Source: a virus
DNA: 24,589 nt
Strand: one strand, 5' to 3'
IMG/VR virus record: IMGVR_UViG_3300027082_000113
Location: 1-24,589 of that record
This document shows, one piece after another, positions 7,502-15,342 of this stretch. The position numbers and the translations under genes are program-made. The first letter of the stretch is position 1. Each line of letters starts with the position of its first letter. Below the pieces are notes generated by a model. The model worked only from the letters and a program-made list of their open reading frames with translations, was not told where the DNA came from and searched no databases.

Positions 7502-7957
7502 CTAGCCGTCCGTCTCGCGCTTATGTCTTTCCCCCGGATGATCTCCAGAGGTATAAGGCTGGCACTTTTCTTCTTCCGGAGACACCTGGGGGTCCGACTT
7601 TCGCCGCCGGAAGCCCACAATACCAGGATCGGCAACCTTGGGAGGACGAGGAGACGCCAGCTCGAGCTGGCGCTCTACAGCCGCGATGCGCTGGCCGCGC
7701 TTGCTGCACCGCTTCTCTCGCTCGTCCAGCTTTTCGTGGATCCTGGTTAGCCCCTTGTCTATGTGCTCGCCTATCTCTTTGCGAATCTTGTCCAAGCGCT
7801 CTTCCAAAGCATGCAGGTCTTCTCGGGTGGCTACTGTATAGTTGACATCGTTGTCCGGCCCGCCCCTCTCCGCGCTTAGAAAGCGCATGACAATAGCGAA
7901 TATGCCGACCAGGGATATCAGCGTGCCGACAATGGTAAGAGACGTGCCCAGTTCCAT
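7502..7957 (-). CDS. Membrane-anchored coiled-coil protein of the lysis block
   Basis: This 151-residue protein has one N-terminal membrane segment (about residues 7-27, LTIVGTLISLVGIFAIVMRFL). A strongly charged probable coiled coil follows (about 45-97, LHALEERLDKIRKEIGEHI and onward), then a basic, disordered tail rich in Pro, Lys and Glu. GAGGG lies six bases before the ATG. It is the first gene after the capsid gene and the hairpin at 7998-8021, and begins the lysis block. The layout would fit a spanin-like or holin-accessory protein, but I recognise no family and make no firm call. Confidence 0.65.
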   Translation of the reverse strand: MELGTSLTIVGTLISLVGIFAIVMRFLSAERGGPDNDVNYTVATREDLHALEERLDKIRKEIGEHIDKGLTRIHEKLDEREKRCSKRGQRIAAVERQLELASPRPPKVADPGIVGFRRRKSDPQVSPEEEKCQPYTSGDHPGERHKRETDG

Positions 7958-7997
7958 TTAGCCCTCTATTGCGCTTTTTTGGTCCGGCCTCCTCATA

Positions 7998-8021
7998 AAG
8001 CCGGGCGCCTTCGCCCGGCTT
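7998..8021 (-). terminator. Hairpin after the capsid gene, candidate weak terminator or mRNA stabiliser
   Basis: A perfect ten-base stem (AAGCCGGGCG and its complement) with a four-base loop lies 24 bases after the capsid stop. On the coding strand it is followed by only a short T stretch (its own TT end, then TATGAGG), so termination may be partial. In phages such structures often let head genes be expressed far above the genes that follow. Confidence 0.5.
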
Positions 8022-8045
8022 ACAGAGAGGGCTCAGTCACCTGGA

Positions 8046-9053
8046 CTATGTAGTTTTGTTGCCCTTGACCAGAATTCCCGGCCGATAGCACAGCGGCAAG
8101 GGATTGCTCTGAGTGTGGATATCCACGCCCCGGTTGTGCTTGCGAGGCGTCTGCTTGGCGTAGAACAGACGTCCACGGGTATTGACCGCCTCCATAAAGT
8201 CCGCGGGGGCGGCGACAGTGCCGAAGCTGTTTTGGGTCCCGGTGGGGAAGAAATGGGCATCGTCGGTACCGATGAAGTCCCGAGTGGAACCATCAGGAGC
8301 GCTTGCCTTGCCCCGGTACTCCTCGAAGGTGATTCCGCCGTAGCTGAAATTCTTCCGCACGTCCTCGCGGAGCTCATTGCTCGCCTGCATCTTGAACGCC
8401 TCTATAACCTCGGGATGGGAAGTGAGCGAGTCCATGAAGTTCTGCCCGCACAGGCAATGGACCCCGTTCATTGTCTCGCCCTTCAGGTTGTCCTCGATGA
8501 TCCGCTTGACGGTGAAACACTTGCCGCGAACATCGGTGGCATCCGTGCCCAGCTCAAAGTTCACGGTTTCCTGGGTGAGCCCGAATTCGTTGAACAGATC
8601 ATAGAGGACGCTGCCATCGGCATCCAGGATCACGCCTTTGAGGGCGCCCACGCGGAGATGCTCCAGCGTAATCGCATGCTTGTTCTTGAGCGTCTGCAGC
8701 TTATCGTTCAGGATACGGTTCAGCTCGACAAGCATGTCCTCGGAACCAAAGGCCCGAAGACCCTGGTAATCCTGGGGATGGAGCACATCGTCCAGAGGCA
8801 GATGCGGAGCATGGAAGGAGCGCACCTTCCGCTTGCCGCTCTGGGAGGGCGTGCCCGCGGAGCCCACGGGTTGCGAGGGGATAAGGGTCAAGACCCCCTC
8901 GAATTCCTCGACCACAATGTTGCGGGTAGTTATGCCCTGGACGGGCATAAGGCCCATTTCCCGCACCCTGCCATAGTTATTCGGCAGGAGATTGATCGCT
9001 CGGGTGAGCGAGTAGACGTTAAAAGCATCCTGTTCGAATGGATTGGTCAGCAT
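8046..9053 (-). CDS. Major capsid protein (lambda gpE family)
   Basis: The 335-residue length is close to lambda gpE (341). The start MLTNPFEQDAFNVYSLTRAINLLPNNYGRV is typical of the E family ('F....L...IN..P...G.i'); the family also shows the pattern RKVRSFHAPHLPLDDVL around residues 75-91 and the C-terminal GRLFYAKQTPRKHNRGVDIHTQS region, with NPLPLCYRPG near the end. It has AGGAGG eight to ten bases before ATG. It follows decoration protein D and the S49/scaffold gene in the exact lambda order C-Nu3-D-E. It forms the HK97-fold shell of the head. Confidence 0.93.
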   Translation of the reverse strand: MLTNPFEQDAFNVYSLTRAINLLPNNYGRVREMGLMPVQGITTRNIVVEEFEGVLTLIPSQPVGSAGTPSQSGKRKVRSFHAPHLPLDDVLHPQDYQGLRAFGSEDMLVELNRILNDKLQTLKNKHAITLEHLRVGALKGVILDADGSVLYDLFNEFGLTQETVNFELGTDATDVRGKCFTVKRIIEDNLKGETMNGVHCLCGQNFMDSLTSHPEVIEAFKMQASNELREDVRKNFSYGGITFEEYRGKASAPDGSTRDFIGTDDAHFFPTGTQNSFGTVAAPADFMEAVNTRGRLFYAKQTPRKHNRGVDIHTQSNPLPLCYRPGILVKGNKTT

Positions 9054-9076
9054 TCCGTTTTACCTCCTACAGTTTA

Positions 9077-9093
9077 GCCGTCCACTAGACGGC
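9077..9093. repeat. Short inverted repeat at the D stop codon
   Basis: GCCGTC at 9077-9082 and GACGGC at 9088-9093 form a six-base stem with a five-base loop. The D stop codon (TAG at 9087-9085) lies in the loop, and the capsid Shine-Dalgarno sequence follows closely. It could affect D-to-E translation or mRNA processing, or be chance. Confidence 0.35.
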
Positions 9094-9705
9094 ATCGCGT
9101 GTCACGATTCCTTTGGCCCGCAGCTCCTCCAGGGCCTGTTCCTTGTTGGCTTCGGAGATACCATCGGGCCAATCCAAGCCGTCCGTCTGGAGTACGGCCT
9201 CTTTCACCAAAGCCACACCATCTACGGCTGCGCTCGACGCATCGTAGGCCCCCAGGGCGATCCCGTGGGCCTCATGGGCGCCGTTGACCGCCGTGGTATC
9301 CAGGGGGGCGAGCTCGCCGGAGCTGTCGCCTACGGTGACGGTGTACTGGTCGGTGTCCGCCACACTGCCGGAGTCGATGTTCAGGTGATCACCGGTATAG
9401 GGGATGGCCGAGAAATCATCGACATGGTAGCCGTCCGGATCGACCATGTAACCGGTATCCGCCCCCGTCCCGACGATGGTGTAGTCACCCTTCTTGGCCT
9501 TGGGGCCGAGGGAGACGTCGCCGGAGGACAGGTTCGTGCCGCTATCCTGGGTGAAGTTGGTTTTGGCCTTGTAGTCCTTCCCGAGCACCTGGCCGATGGT
9601 AAACTCATTCCCGGACTGAAAAACGCCGTTCTCACGGCTCATCCGGTTTTCCTGCTCGTAAAGCAGGACATCCTCAATCTTTTTGGGTTCGGTCTGAACT
9701 GCCAT
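9085..9705 (-). CDS. Head decoration protein (lambda gpD family, with inserted beta domain)
   Basis: The protein has 206 residues, about twice lambda gpD (110). The N terminus (IEDVLLYEQENRMSRENGVFQ) and C terminus (AVLQTDGLDWPDGISEANKEQALEELRAKGIV) fit head decoration proteins of this family. The extra length is a central region (about residues 45-130) rich in Gly, Asp and Thr (SLGPKAKKGDYTIVGTG, YMVDPDGYH), which looks like the small beta domain found inserted in many D homologues. It sits between protease/scaffold and capsid genes, as in lambda. Trimers of D stabilise the expanded head. The start has AGGAGG seven bases upstream. Confidence 0.85.
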   Translation of the reverse strand: MAVQTEPKKIEDVLLYEQENRMSRENGVFQSGNEFTIGQVLGKDYKAKTNFTQDSGTNLSSGDVSLGPKAKKGDYTIVGTGADTGYMVDPDGYHVDDFSAIPYTGDHLNIDSGSVADTDQYTVTVGDSSGELAPLDTTAVNGAHEAHGIALGAYDASSAAVDGVALVKEAVLQTDGLDWPDGISEANKEQALEELRAKGIVTRDAV

Positions 9706-9770
9706 TGCCGTTCCTCCTGTCGATTATGATTCACTGATTTTTTGGCGGGGATCTGCCTCCCCCCTCGCCT

Positions 9771-10169
9771 TTAATCCTGACCGCCCCCGCGGGCCTTAGC
9801 GTCATCTTCCAAGGAGGAAGCCCCGGTGCCCGACGCATCGGCGCGGACGCCGTGCCCGTGGGCGCTTTCCAGGCCCTCAAGGACCTGATCCCGCGAGGAT
9901 TTACCGCCGCCGGATCCGCCGGAAGGAGTACCCAGGAGGCCTTGCGCCTGCTTGAGCTGCTCAGCGGTGAGCCCGGAATCAGCGGCCTGCTTCACCTTGT
10001 CCTTGGCCTCGGTTCCCAGGAGGGCTTCTACTAGGCCCAGGGCATGATCCTGACCCTCTTGGCTGCCTTCCTGCTTGCCCTCCTGCTTACCTTCCTCCCT
10101 GGACTTGCCAGCGATCTCTTCCGCGACCTGTGGATAATTGGTTTTGACGTTCTCAGCCGTGATATCCAT
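9771..10169 (-). CDS. Nested scaffold protein (lambda Nu3-like), internal start in the protease gene
   Basis: An in-frame ATG at 10169 (residue 360 of the protease) is preceded by AGGAG eight bases upstream, a strong signal in the middle of a coding region. It would give a separate 132-residue protein identical to the protease C terminus: MDITAENVKTNYPQVAEEIAG, then an EGKQEG-type repeat, a helical section (HALGLVEALLGTEAKDKV) and a Gly/Ser-rich end. This mirrors lambda, where Nu3 is made from inside gene C. Scaffolds of this type direct capsid assembly and are removed by the protease. Expression as a separate product is inferred from the signal and the family. Confidence 0.75.
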   Translation of the reverse strand: MDITAENVKTNYPQVAEEIAGKSREEGKQEGKQEGSQEGQDHALGLVEALLGTEAKDKVKQAADSGLTAEQLKQAQGLLGTPSGGSGGGKSSRDQVLEGLESAHGHGVRADASGTGASSLEDDAKARGGGQD

Positions 10170-11246
10170 GTTGGCTTCTCCTGTGGTGTTTTGCGTTGAC
10201 AATTCTTCGATCAAGCCTTCCAGGTTGCCGATCCTATCGGCAAGCCCAAGATTGATCGCCCTTTCAGCGATGGCCACATCGCCCTGGAGCGAGACGACTG
10301 CATCTCGCGTCATGCCACGATACTGCATGACCGCCCCAATGAATACTTCGGAGAGCGCATCAATACGCTCCTGGAGCTGCCGCAAACCTTCGTCCGTGCG
10401 CGGATCGGGGCGTTTGCGCGGACTCTGGCTGCTCACGATCTCGATTGAATCCTCGTCGTCGTCCCGGACCATAATGCCCATTATCGCCCCGATGGAGCCG
10501 ATAAGGGCCGTATCCGTCGCCACAACCTCAGAGGCAGCGGAGGCGATCCAATACGCCGCCGAGGCTCCGACATCCCCGACATAAGCCACGGTGCGCTTTT
10601 TCTGCTTGCCCTTCGAGATAAGCTGCGACAATTCGCTGACGCCACCAAGCTGTCCGCCGGGAGAGTCGATCCAGAGAACGACCTTATTGATCTCCGGATT
10701 GTCCAGTGCGGCCCGGTACTCCTGCGCCACCGTCTCCGTGGCTGGAAGCCCGAAGATCATGGTGAGGATGTTGTTGTAATGGAACATGGGGCCGATCACT
10801 TCGATAACCGCCACATCTCCGCGCACGCTGGTCAGCGTAGATCCTTGAGGACGCTTCCCCTCCTGCGTGAGCAGGCCCCGGTAGGCGGATTCCGCCTTGG
10901 CCCGGACGCTCGCCATACCCTCATTCGTTATGGCCCAAGAGCCCCGCAGGAGCCCGGCGACACTCACCCCCTCGGTAGAGCGGATATTCCCTTCTTCATC
11001 TGCAGCCGGCTCGAACCTCAAGCCATCGTGATCCTTACAATGGGACCGGGCCTCGGACTCGCTCCAATCATCTGTAGGATAACGATATGACTGATCCACT
11101 TGGACCCCATCGCTTTTCCGCTTGGCATACACGACATGATAGCTCTTGCCCTCATGGGTCCGCTCGTTATTCGCTCGCCGGAAAGAGCCATCCTGGCAAT
11201 CCCCCGGATTGACCAGGCGACATGCGTGTTCTCCCGGATAAGGCAT
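9771..11246 (-). CDS. Head maturation protease, S49 (lambda gpC-like), with N-terminal module and C-terminal scaffold
   Basis: 491 residues. Residues 1-85 (MPYPGEHACRLVNPGDCQDGSFRR, split here by family: 'YP.EHA.RL..P' and later RYPTDDWSESEA, RFEPA) form a small module I recognise from various phage head proteins. Residues about 140-345 are an S49/SppA-type serine protease: WIDSPGGQLGG (193-202), then VGDVGASAAYW with Ser229 as likely nucleophile; a Lys near 278 (SPRKRPDP) is the likely partner. Residues 360-491 are helical with EGKQEG repeats and Gly/Ser-rich, fitting a lambda Nu3-like scaffold. GAGGTG lies before the ATG. It processes the prohead. The gene starts eight bases after the portal. 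Confidence 0.9.
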   Translation of the reverse strand: MPYPGEHACRLVNPGDCQDGSFRRANNERTHEGKSYHVVYAKRKSDGVQVDQSYRYPTDDWSESEARSHCKDHDGLRFEPAADEEGNIRSTEGVSVAGLLRGSWAITNEGMASVRAKAESAYRGLLTQEGKRPQGSTLTSVRGDVAVIEVIGPMFHYNNILTMIFGLPATETVAQEYRAALDNPEINKVVLWIDSPGGQLGGVSELSQLISKGKQKKRTVAYVGDVGASAAYWIASAASEVVATDTALIGSIGAIMGIMVRDDDEDSIEIVSSQSPRKRPDPRTDEGLRQLQERIDALSEVFIGAVMQYRGMTRDAVVSLQGDVAIAERAINLGLADRIGNLEGLIEELSTQNTTGEANMDITAENVKTNYPQVAEEIAGKSREEGKQEGKQEGSQEGQDHALGLVEALLGTEAKDKVKQAADSGLTAEQLKQAQGLLGTPSGGSGGGKSSRDQVLEGLESAHGHGVRADASGTGASSLEDDAKARGGGQD

Positions 11247-11254
11247 GATTCACC

Positions 11255-12799
11255 TCACTGTTTCTTTTCGCCAAACTGGAGACCGAGTTCTGAAATCCTG
11301 TCCCGCTCGCGCTTGATCTGATCCAGATGGGCCTCCCAATCGTTCCCGCGCTCTTGGACCACCTCGCTCCAGGTCTTTGTTCCTTCGCGGAGCGCCTTCA
11401 CATCGGCCTGAGTCTCCTTCACCGGATCAACATGCCCGCGCTTCGGAGGTATCCAGATAGCTTCGGTCAAGGCATCGTAATACTCGTAAAAGTCGATATC
11501 CCTGGGAAGTTCCAGCTCCCCGCGTAGCCAGGCTTCCTCCAAAACCATTCCCCAGGTGGGCTGGAGGAAGCTCATAATGAAATGATTGCGGATGGAGCGA
11601 AACGTCTTGTCCGCTTCGAGCAGGGCGGCGCGGGCGGAGGAGTAATTCGTTTCTGTAAAATCCTTAGTCACGATCTCGTAGGGCATCCCGACACTCGCGC
11701 CCTCGCTCTTGAGCATCCGCTTGGTGAACTCCCCGAAGGTGGAGGACGGCTTCTGCGAGGACAGGACGTGCGGCTTCTCGCCCTCGTTTCCATACATAAC
11801 CTGACCGGGCGGGACCTCGTTGTAATAGGTCTTATCCCCTTCCTCGTCCGTGCCTTCGGTCCCGTAATAATCGGCCGCATCATGGGCCTTGTCCGTCTCG
11901 ATCCAAACCGGAAACGCCGAGGAGACAATGGTCCCGATCAGCTCATAGTCGAGGTAATCGGACATATCACGGAACAGTTTCATGGCCGGGGCCAAAATAC
12001 TCGTCCCCCGGATTTGCTCGTCCTCCTTCTGGACAAAACCATGGAGCATTCCCGGCCGGTAGGGATGGAGCCAAGCACGATACTTCCGGAAATAGCTAGG
12101 GCCGAGCATTTCGGTCCCGGTCGAACCAGAAGGCATATCCGTTCCGCGGGGGGGATCGTAAACAAAGTAGCGGCGCGGCCGCCCCAGGGAGTCAAGCTGG
12201 ATGCCGTCTCGAATGCTGTCCTGGACTGAGAAATCAAGAGGAGAAGTCACCCGCATGGGACTGATGCTTTGCAAGGCGAGGCCGAGAGGACGCCGAGTCC
12301 CCTGGAGCATGATTGGAATACGAAAATACTCCCCGTTGGTGAGCAGGGAGCGGACGGTCAAATCTTGAATTTGAGCGAAGGTCATGTGCTCGCGGGCATC
12401 GGCGAATTTACACCACCGCCGGTAGACCCATTCAGCCTGCTGCTGGAAACGCTTGATCTCTTCATCAGTCCAGCCCAGGACCTCCTGCTTGGGGCGACTT
12501 TGGGGCTCAATCCCCGTACCGACTATGTTGGTTGCCATCGAGTTGATAACGGACGCCGCGTGCGCGTCATTCGCTACCAAATCCTGCGCCCGAGCGGACG
12601 ACCTGCCCCGATGCTCTCCCTCTTCACGGCGGGAAAGGAATTGCGGAATCCAGTTGCTCACCGGGCCTCGGTTGCTCCCGGCGGTCGAACGGATGGAGGG
12701 GAGCATGTTCCAGGCGGCCCGCGCCTGGACGCGCTGCAATCCGCGAGAGGGGGCGAAGTAGGCCACCGCCTTGTCGAAGAGATTCGGCTTGACGTTCAT
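11255..12799 (-). CDS. Portal protein (lambda gpB family)
   Basis: 514 residues, near the usual 500-530 of lambda-family portals. The N terminus (FDKAVAYFAPSRGLQRVQAR) and RSSARAQDLVANDAHAASVINSM around residues 65-87 are typical of the family ('R...aR.L..N...a...i......nvVG.G'), followed by GTGIEPQSRP. The region RPGMLHGFVQKEDEQIRGTS (about 247-266) and the C-terminal NYSSARAALLEADKTF (about 388-403) are also characteristic. It overlaps the gpW-like gene by four bases (ATGA). Twelve copies form the DNA entry ring at one vertex, where terminase and later the connector dock. Confidence 0.94.
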   Translation of the reverse strand: MNVKPNLFDKAVAYFAPSRGLQRVQARAAWNMLPSIRSTAGSNRGPVSNWIPQFLSRREEGEHRGRSSARAQDLVANDAHAASVINSMATNIVGTGIEPQSRPKQEVLGWTDEEIKRFQQQAEWVYRRWCKFADAREHMTFAQIQDLTVRSLLTNGEYFRIPIMLQGTRRPLGLALQSISPMRVTSPLDFSVQDSIRDGIQLDSLGRPRRYFVYDPPRGTDMPSGSTGTEMLGPSYFRKYRAWLHPYRPGMLHGFVQKEDEQIRGTSILAPAMKLFRDMSDYLDYELIGTIVSSAFPVWIETDKAHDAADYYGTEGTDEEGDKTYYNEVPPGQVMYGNEGEKPHVLSSQKPSSTFGEFTKRMLKSEGASVGMPYEIVTKDFTETNYSSARAALLEADKTFRSIRNHFIMSFLQPTWGMVLEEAWLRGELELPRDIDFYEYYDALTEAIWIPPKRGHVDPVKETQADVKALREGTKTWSEVVQERGNDWEAHLDQIKRERDRISELGLQFGEKKQ

Positions 12800-13026
12800 C
12801 GCTTAGGCCGCCCCCTTAGAGTTCTCGGTCCGGGAACATTTTGCAGATCCTCTTTTTCATGGGCCAACCAACTGAGCGTCTTGCGTATCTCAGGCAAATC
12901 AGCCGTAGTGAGGCTTTCACCATCGGGCATGGTATATTGTTGCCCCTTGGAGATCATCTTGAGCGCTTCCCGGTAGAGGGCAAGCTGCTCGTCTACCTGC
13001 TCGACGGTTTCAAAAACAGTAGACAT
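12796..13026 (-). CDS. Head-tail connector (gpW-like)
   Basis: This 76-residue protein has the size and layout of lambda gpW (68 residues): a first helix (LALYREALKMISKG), a short hairpin (QYTMPDGESLTTAD) and a second helix (LPEIRKTLSWLAHEKEDL), ending in a basic tail. It lies between terminase and portal, as gpW does in lambda. AGGAG is eight bases before ATG. gpW-type proteins seal the portal after packaging and provide the binding site for the next connector ring. Confidence 0.78.
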   Translation of the reverse strand: MSTVFETVEQVDEQLALYREALKMISKGQQYTMPDGESLTTADLPEIRKTLSWLAHEKEDLQNVPGPRTLRGRPKR

Positions 13027-13048
13027 GATTTAACTCCTATCACGCCGT

Positions 13049-13068
13049 TATAGTTGCCGCAACCTATA
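13049..13068. repeat. Operator-like inverted repeat between HTH gene and gpW-like gene
   Basis: The plus strand has TATAGTTGC, a central C, then GCAACCTATA: the arms match except for one extra base. It lies 31 bases downstream of the HTH gene's stop and 23 bases upstream of the gpW start. It could be a binding site for the HTH protein, a small RNA hairpin, or chance. Confidence 0.4.
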
Positions 13069-13077
13069 GATCCCTCG

Positions 13078-13095
13078 CGTGGCACACTTGGCACA
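13078..13095. repeat. Tandem 9-base repeat after the HTH gene
   Basis: Two adjacent copies, CGTGGCACA and CTTGGCACA, differ at one base. They lie immediately after the end of the HTH gene and beside the inverted repeat at 13049-13068, so both could form a small control region. Evidence is the sequence pattern only. Confidence 0.3.
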
Positions 13096-13098
13096 AAC

Positions 13099-13464
13099 TC
13101 ACCCTTCATCTTTCTTCCCGTAGACCCGTTCGTAGTAATCGCAAACATCGCTTTCATCGAGGCGATACCCATACACAGGGCCGATCTTCGCCACGGGAAG
13201 TTCCCCCATAGCGATTAAACGATACACACTCCGCGGGGAGATGCTGAGACGGGAGGCGGCCTGTTTCACATCCAGCATTCTTCCCGGAACCATCTCCTGG
13301 GGAAAGGTATCCTCCGGCGGATTTTCTTGATCTTCCGCCTCCGGGGGCGCTTTTTGCTCCTCTACCTCCGGGGGAGCATCTTGGACGGCATTTTCCGGGG
13401 GAGATGGAGATGAGGAGGACGCTTGCCCTTTCTTGCCCTGAGTCTGCTCCTTATACTTCGCCAT
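13099..13464 (-). CDS. Helix-turn-helix DNA-binding protein (excisionase/MerR-type fold) in the head operon
   Basis: 121 residues. The N-terminal half (1-60) is low complexity, rich in Pro, Glu, Gln and Ser, with repeated PPE motifs. Residues about 63-116 form a winged-helix excisionase-type domain: MLDVKQAASRLSISPRSVYRLIAMGELPVAKIG, written here as LDVKQAASRLSISPRSVYRL followed by GELPVAKIG and the wing YRLDESDVCDYYERV. The start at 13464 has AGGAGG six bases upstream, embedded in the last codons of the terminase gene. It lies between large terminase and gpW, where lambda has no such gene. It may regulate late genes, assist DNA packaging as an architectural protein, or bind packaging sites. 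Function unknown. Confidence 0.8.
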   Translation of the reverse strand: MAKYKEQTQGKKGQASSSSPSPPENAVQDAPPEVEEQKAPPEAEDQENPPEDTFPQEMVPGRMLDVKQAASRLSISPRSVYRLIAMGELPVAKIGPVYGYRLDESDVCDYYERVYGKKDEG

Positions 13465-13467
13465 GAT

Positions 13468-15342
13468 CTACCTCCTGAACCATGAGGGCTTACCTGTCGA
13501 TTGAGGCCCTCCCCGCCCTTTTGGGGACGGGGCCTTCTTCTTCGTCTTGTCCCCAGATCCCCCACGGGGCGGCCGACGGAGAAGCTGCAGTCCTCCTCCG
13601 GGCCACTGAGGATCTACGGCCGCATGATTGTATATTTCGCAGTCGAGCAGGTGGTTTTCCCGCCCGACCTGGACCCATTGCGCCCGGCCCTTGTTGTCCA
13701 CGCGCTTCTCCTCGCTTCGGATCTGCCGGGCGTAGTCCTCGCCTACTTCCGCATGCAGAAAGGCCGCCTGGACGGGATCGCCCTCACGCGCCCGACTGAG
13801 GCGATGGTGAAACGTCTCCTTGAGTTCGTCCGTATCCAGATTCACGATCTGGAGACCCTCGGGGATCCGCTTACCGCTCGGGGTCCGATCAAGGACCTGA
13901 CTCGGGCGCACCTTCTCGACCATCTTATGGCTCGCGCCCTGGACGCCCCAGACACGACACCCGCGCCCGCGCCCGTTCTTCCGGAGCCACCAATAGGCCT
14001 CCTCGGTCATGCTTACTCCGGATTCGGCCATACCGCCGCCGATATCCAAAGCAGCCCGCCAGATCGACATGGGTTGCCCGCTACCCTCGACGGGATAAGC
14101 GGACTCAAAGAGCAGGTGCTCCAGATCCTCCCAGGCCGGGAGGAACCCGTAATGGATAAGCCAGGAAGTAAAATCCTTCGACCATGCGCGAACTGTGAAC
14201 CAAAATCCAACCTTCTGCTGGTCTACACCCGCCACCAGGGCCACGGCGTCCTCGGGGACGGTCTGAGGCGAAAGCTCGGTCCGGGCCTCCAGGATATCGG
14301 ACTCCTTGGCGCTCAAGGTGACATTCGCCCAAGGCTGGCCGAGCTTGAGATTCACAAAGGCCATCATCGCGTCACGATCCCCGGAATGGACCGCATCGCT
14401 CCACTCTTTCGCCAGGGCCGCGAAAGACGACCACGGACTATACAAGGCGTTGATATGATAGCCTCGAATATCCGATTCGGGATTATGCGGGCGCCACTCT
14501 CCCCGTGCAATGATCTCGTTTCGCTCACGCTCCCGGATTGTCCCCTCGCAATAAGGGCAAACGAGGGTGGCCGTCTTGGGGCGGCTCTTCTCCCACTGGA
14601 CGTTCTTCCATTCCAGGGTATGAAAGACCTCGCAATGAGGACACGGGACATAGAAATACCGTTGATCCGAAAGGTAGAACCAGGACTCGATATTGCTCTC
14701 GCCCTGAATGGTGGGAGTAGAGACTAGGCCGATTTTGCGATTATAGAAGTTTTCGGATCGCTGGATAGCGATACGGATAGGATCGCCCTCTCGGGTAGTA
14801 CCGTAGCGATCCACCTCGTCCAGGAGGACGATGCGAATAGGGCGAGTGGCAAGTCCGGCGGGAGCATAGGAGGAAGCAAAGGCCAGGAAGCCTCCAGGGA
14901 AGTGCTTGACGTCGAGGGTATTAGAAGTTTTGCGGCCGTTCCCCCGGCTCTCGTTCACCTCCTCGAGCTTGCCCTTGAGGGCCGGGGACTGATTGAAGAC
15001 GGGTGTCACGCGCTCCTTGGAAAAGGCGTTCATCATCAGCTCGTTAGGCTGGACAACGAGGATCGGGGACGGTTCATGATCCGCATAATAGCCGATCACG
15101 TTCAAGAATTGCTCGGTTTTGCCCACCTGGGAGGACATCATGCAGACCACCGTCTCGACGTAGACGTCCGCAAATGCATCCATAGGCTCGACTAGATAGG
15201 GGACGCGATCATTGCGCCACCGTCCGGGCTCCGGGCTCGTCCCCTTGGGGATAACCCGGCTTTGCTCAGCCCACTCGGACACCGTTAGACGGACCTTGGG
15301 CTGGAGAAGGGATTGAACAACGTCAGACCAGATGGCGCTCAC
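13468..15342 (-). CDS. Terminase large subunit (lambda gpA family)
   Basis: 624 residues, close to lambda gpA (641). It packages DNA into the prohead and cuts concatemers. The ATPase motor shows SSQVGKT (70-76, variant Walker A) and IVLLDEVD (171-178, Walker B with catalytic Glu). A zinc-ribbon-like pair follows, CPHC (234-237) and CPYC (262-265), common in this family. The nuclease half includes VAGVDQQ (about 377) and DIGGGM, acidic residues expected in the RNase H-like site. The C terminus (GGSGDKTKKKAPSPKGRG) is basic and disordered and may contact the portal. It overlaps the small subunit by four bases (ATGA), so the two are likely translated together. Confidence 0.95.
   Translation of the reverse strand: MSAIWSDVVQSLLQPKVRLTVSEWAEQSRVIPKGTSPEPGRWRNDRVPYLVEPMDAFADVYVETVVCMMSSQVGKTEQFLNVIGYYADHEPSPILVVQPNELMMNAFSKERVTPVFNQSPALKGKLEEVNESRGNGRKTSNTLDVKHFPGGFLAFASSYAPAGLATRPIRIVLLDEVDRYGTTREGDPIRIAIQRSENFYNRKIGLVSTPTIQGESNIESWFYLSDQRYFYVPCPHCEVFHTLEWKNVQWEKSRPKTATLVCPYCEGTIRERERNEIIARGEWRPHNPESDIRGYHINALYSPWSSFAALAKEWSDAVHSGDRDAMMAFVNLKLGQPWANVTLSAKESDILEARTELSPQTVPEDAVALVAGVDQQKVGFWFTVRAWSKDFTSWLIHYGFLPAWEDLEHLLFESAYPVEGSGQPMSIWRAALDIGGGMAESGVSMTEEAYWWLRKNGRGRGCRVWGVQGASHKMVEKVRPSQVLDRTPSGKRIPEGLQIVNLDTDELKETFHHRLSRAREGDPVQAAFLHAEVGEDYARQIRSEEKRVDNKGRAQWVQVGRENHLLDCEIYNHAAVDPQWPGGGLQLLRRPPRGGSGDKTKKKAPSPKGRGGPQSTGKPSWFRR

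Noticed and set aside
9744-9769. G/C-rich hairpin between the protease and decoration genes
   Set aside because: Its stem is imperfect and on the coding strand it is followed by A residues, not T, so it does not look like a terminator for these genes.
13501-14727. Long plus-strand frame (408 codons) opposite the large terminase
   Set aside because: The opposite strand encodes a full terminase with Walker motifs. The plus-strand translation is Arg/Pro/Leu-rich with no recognisable domain.
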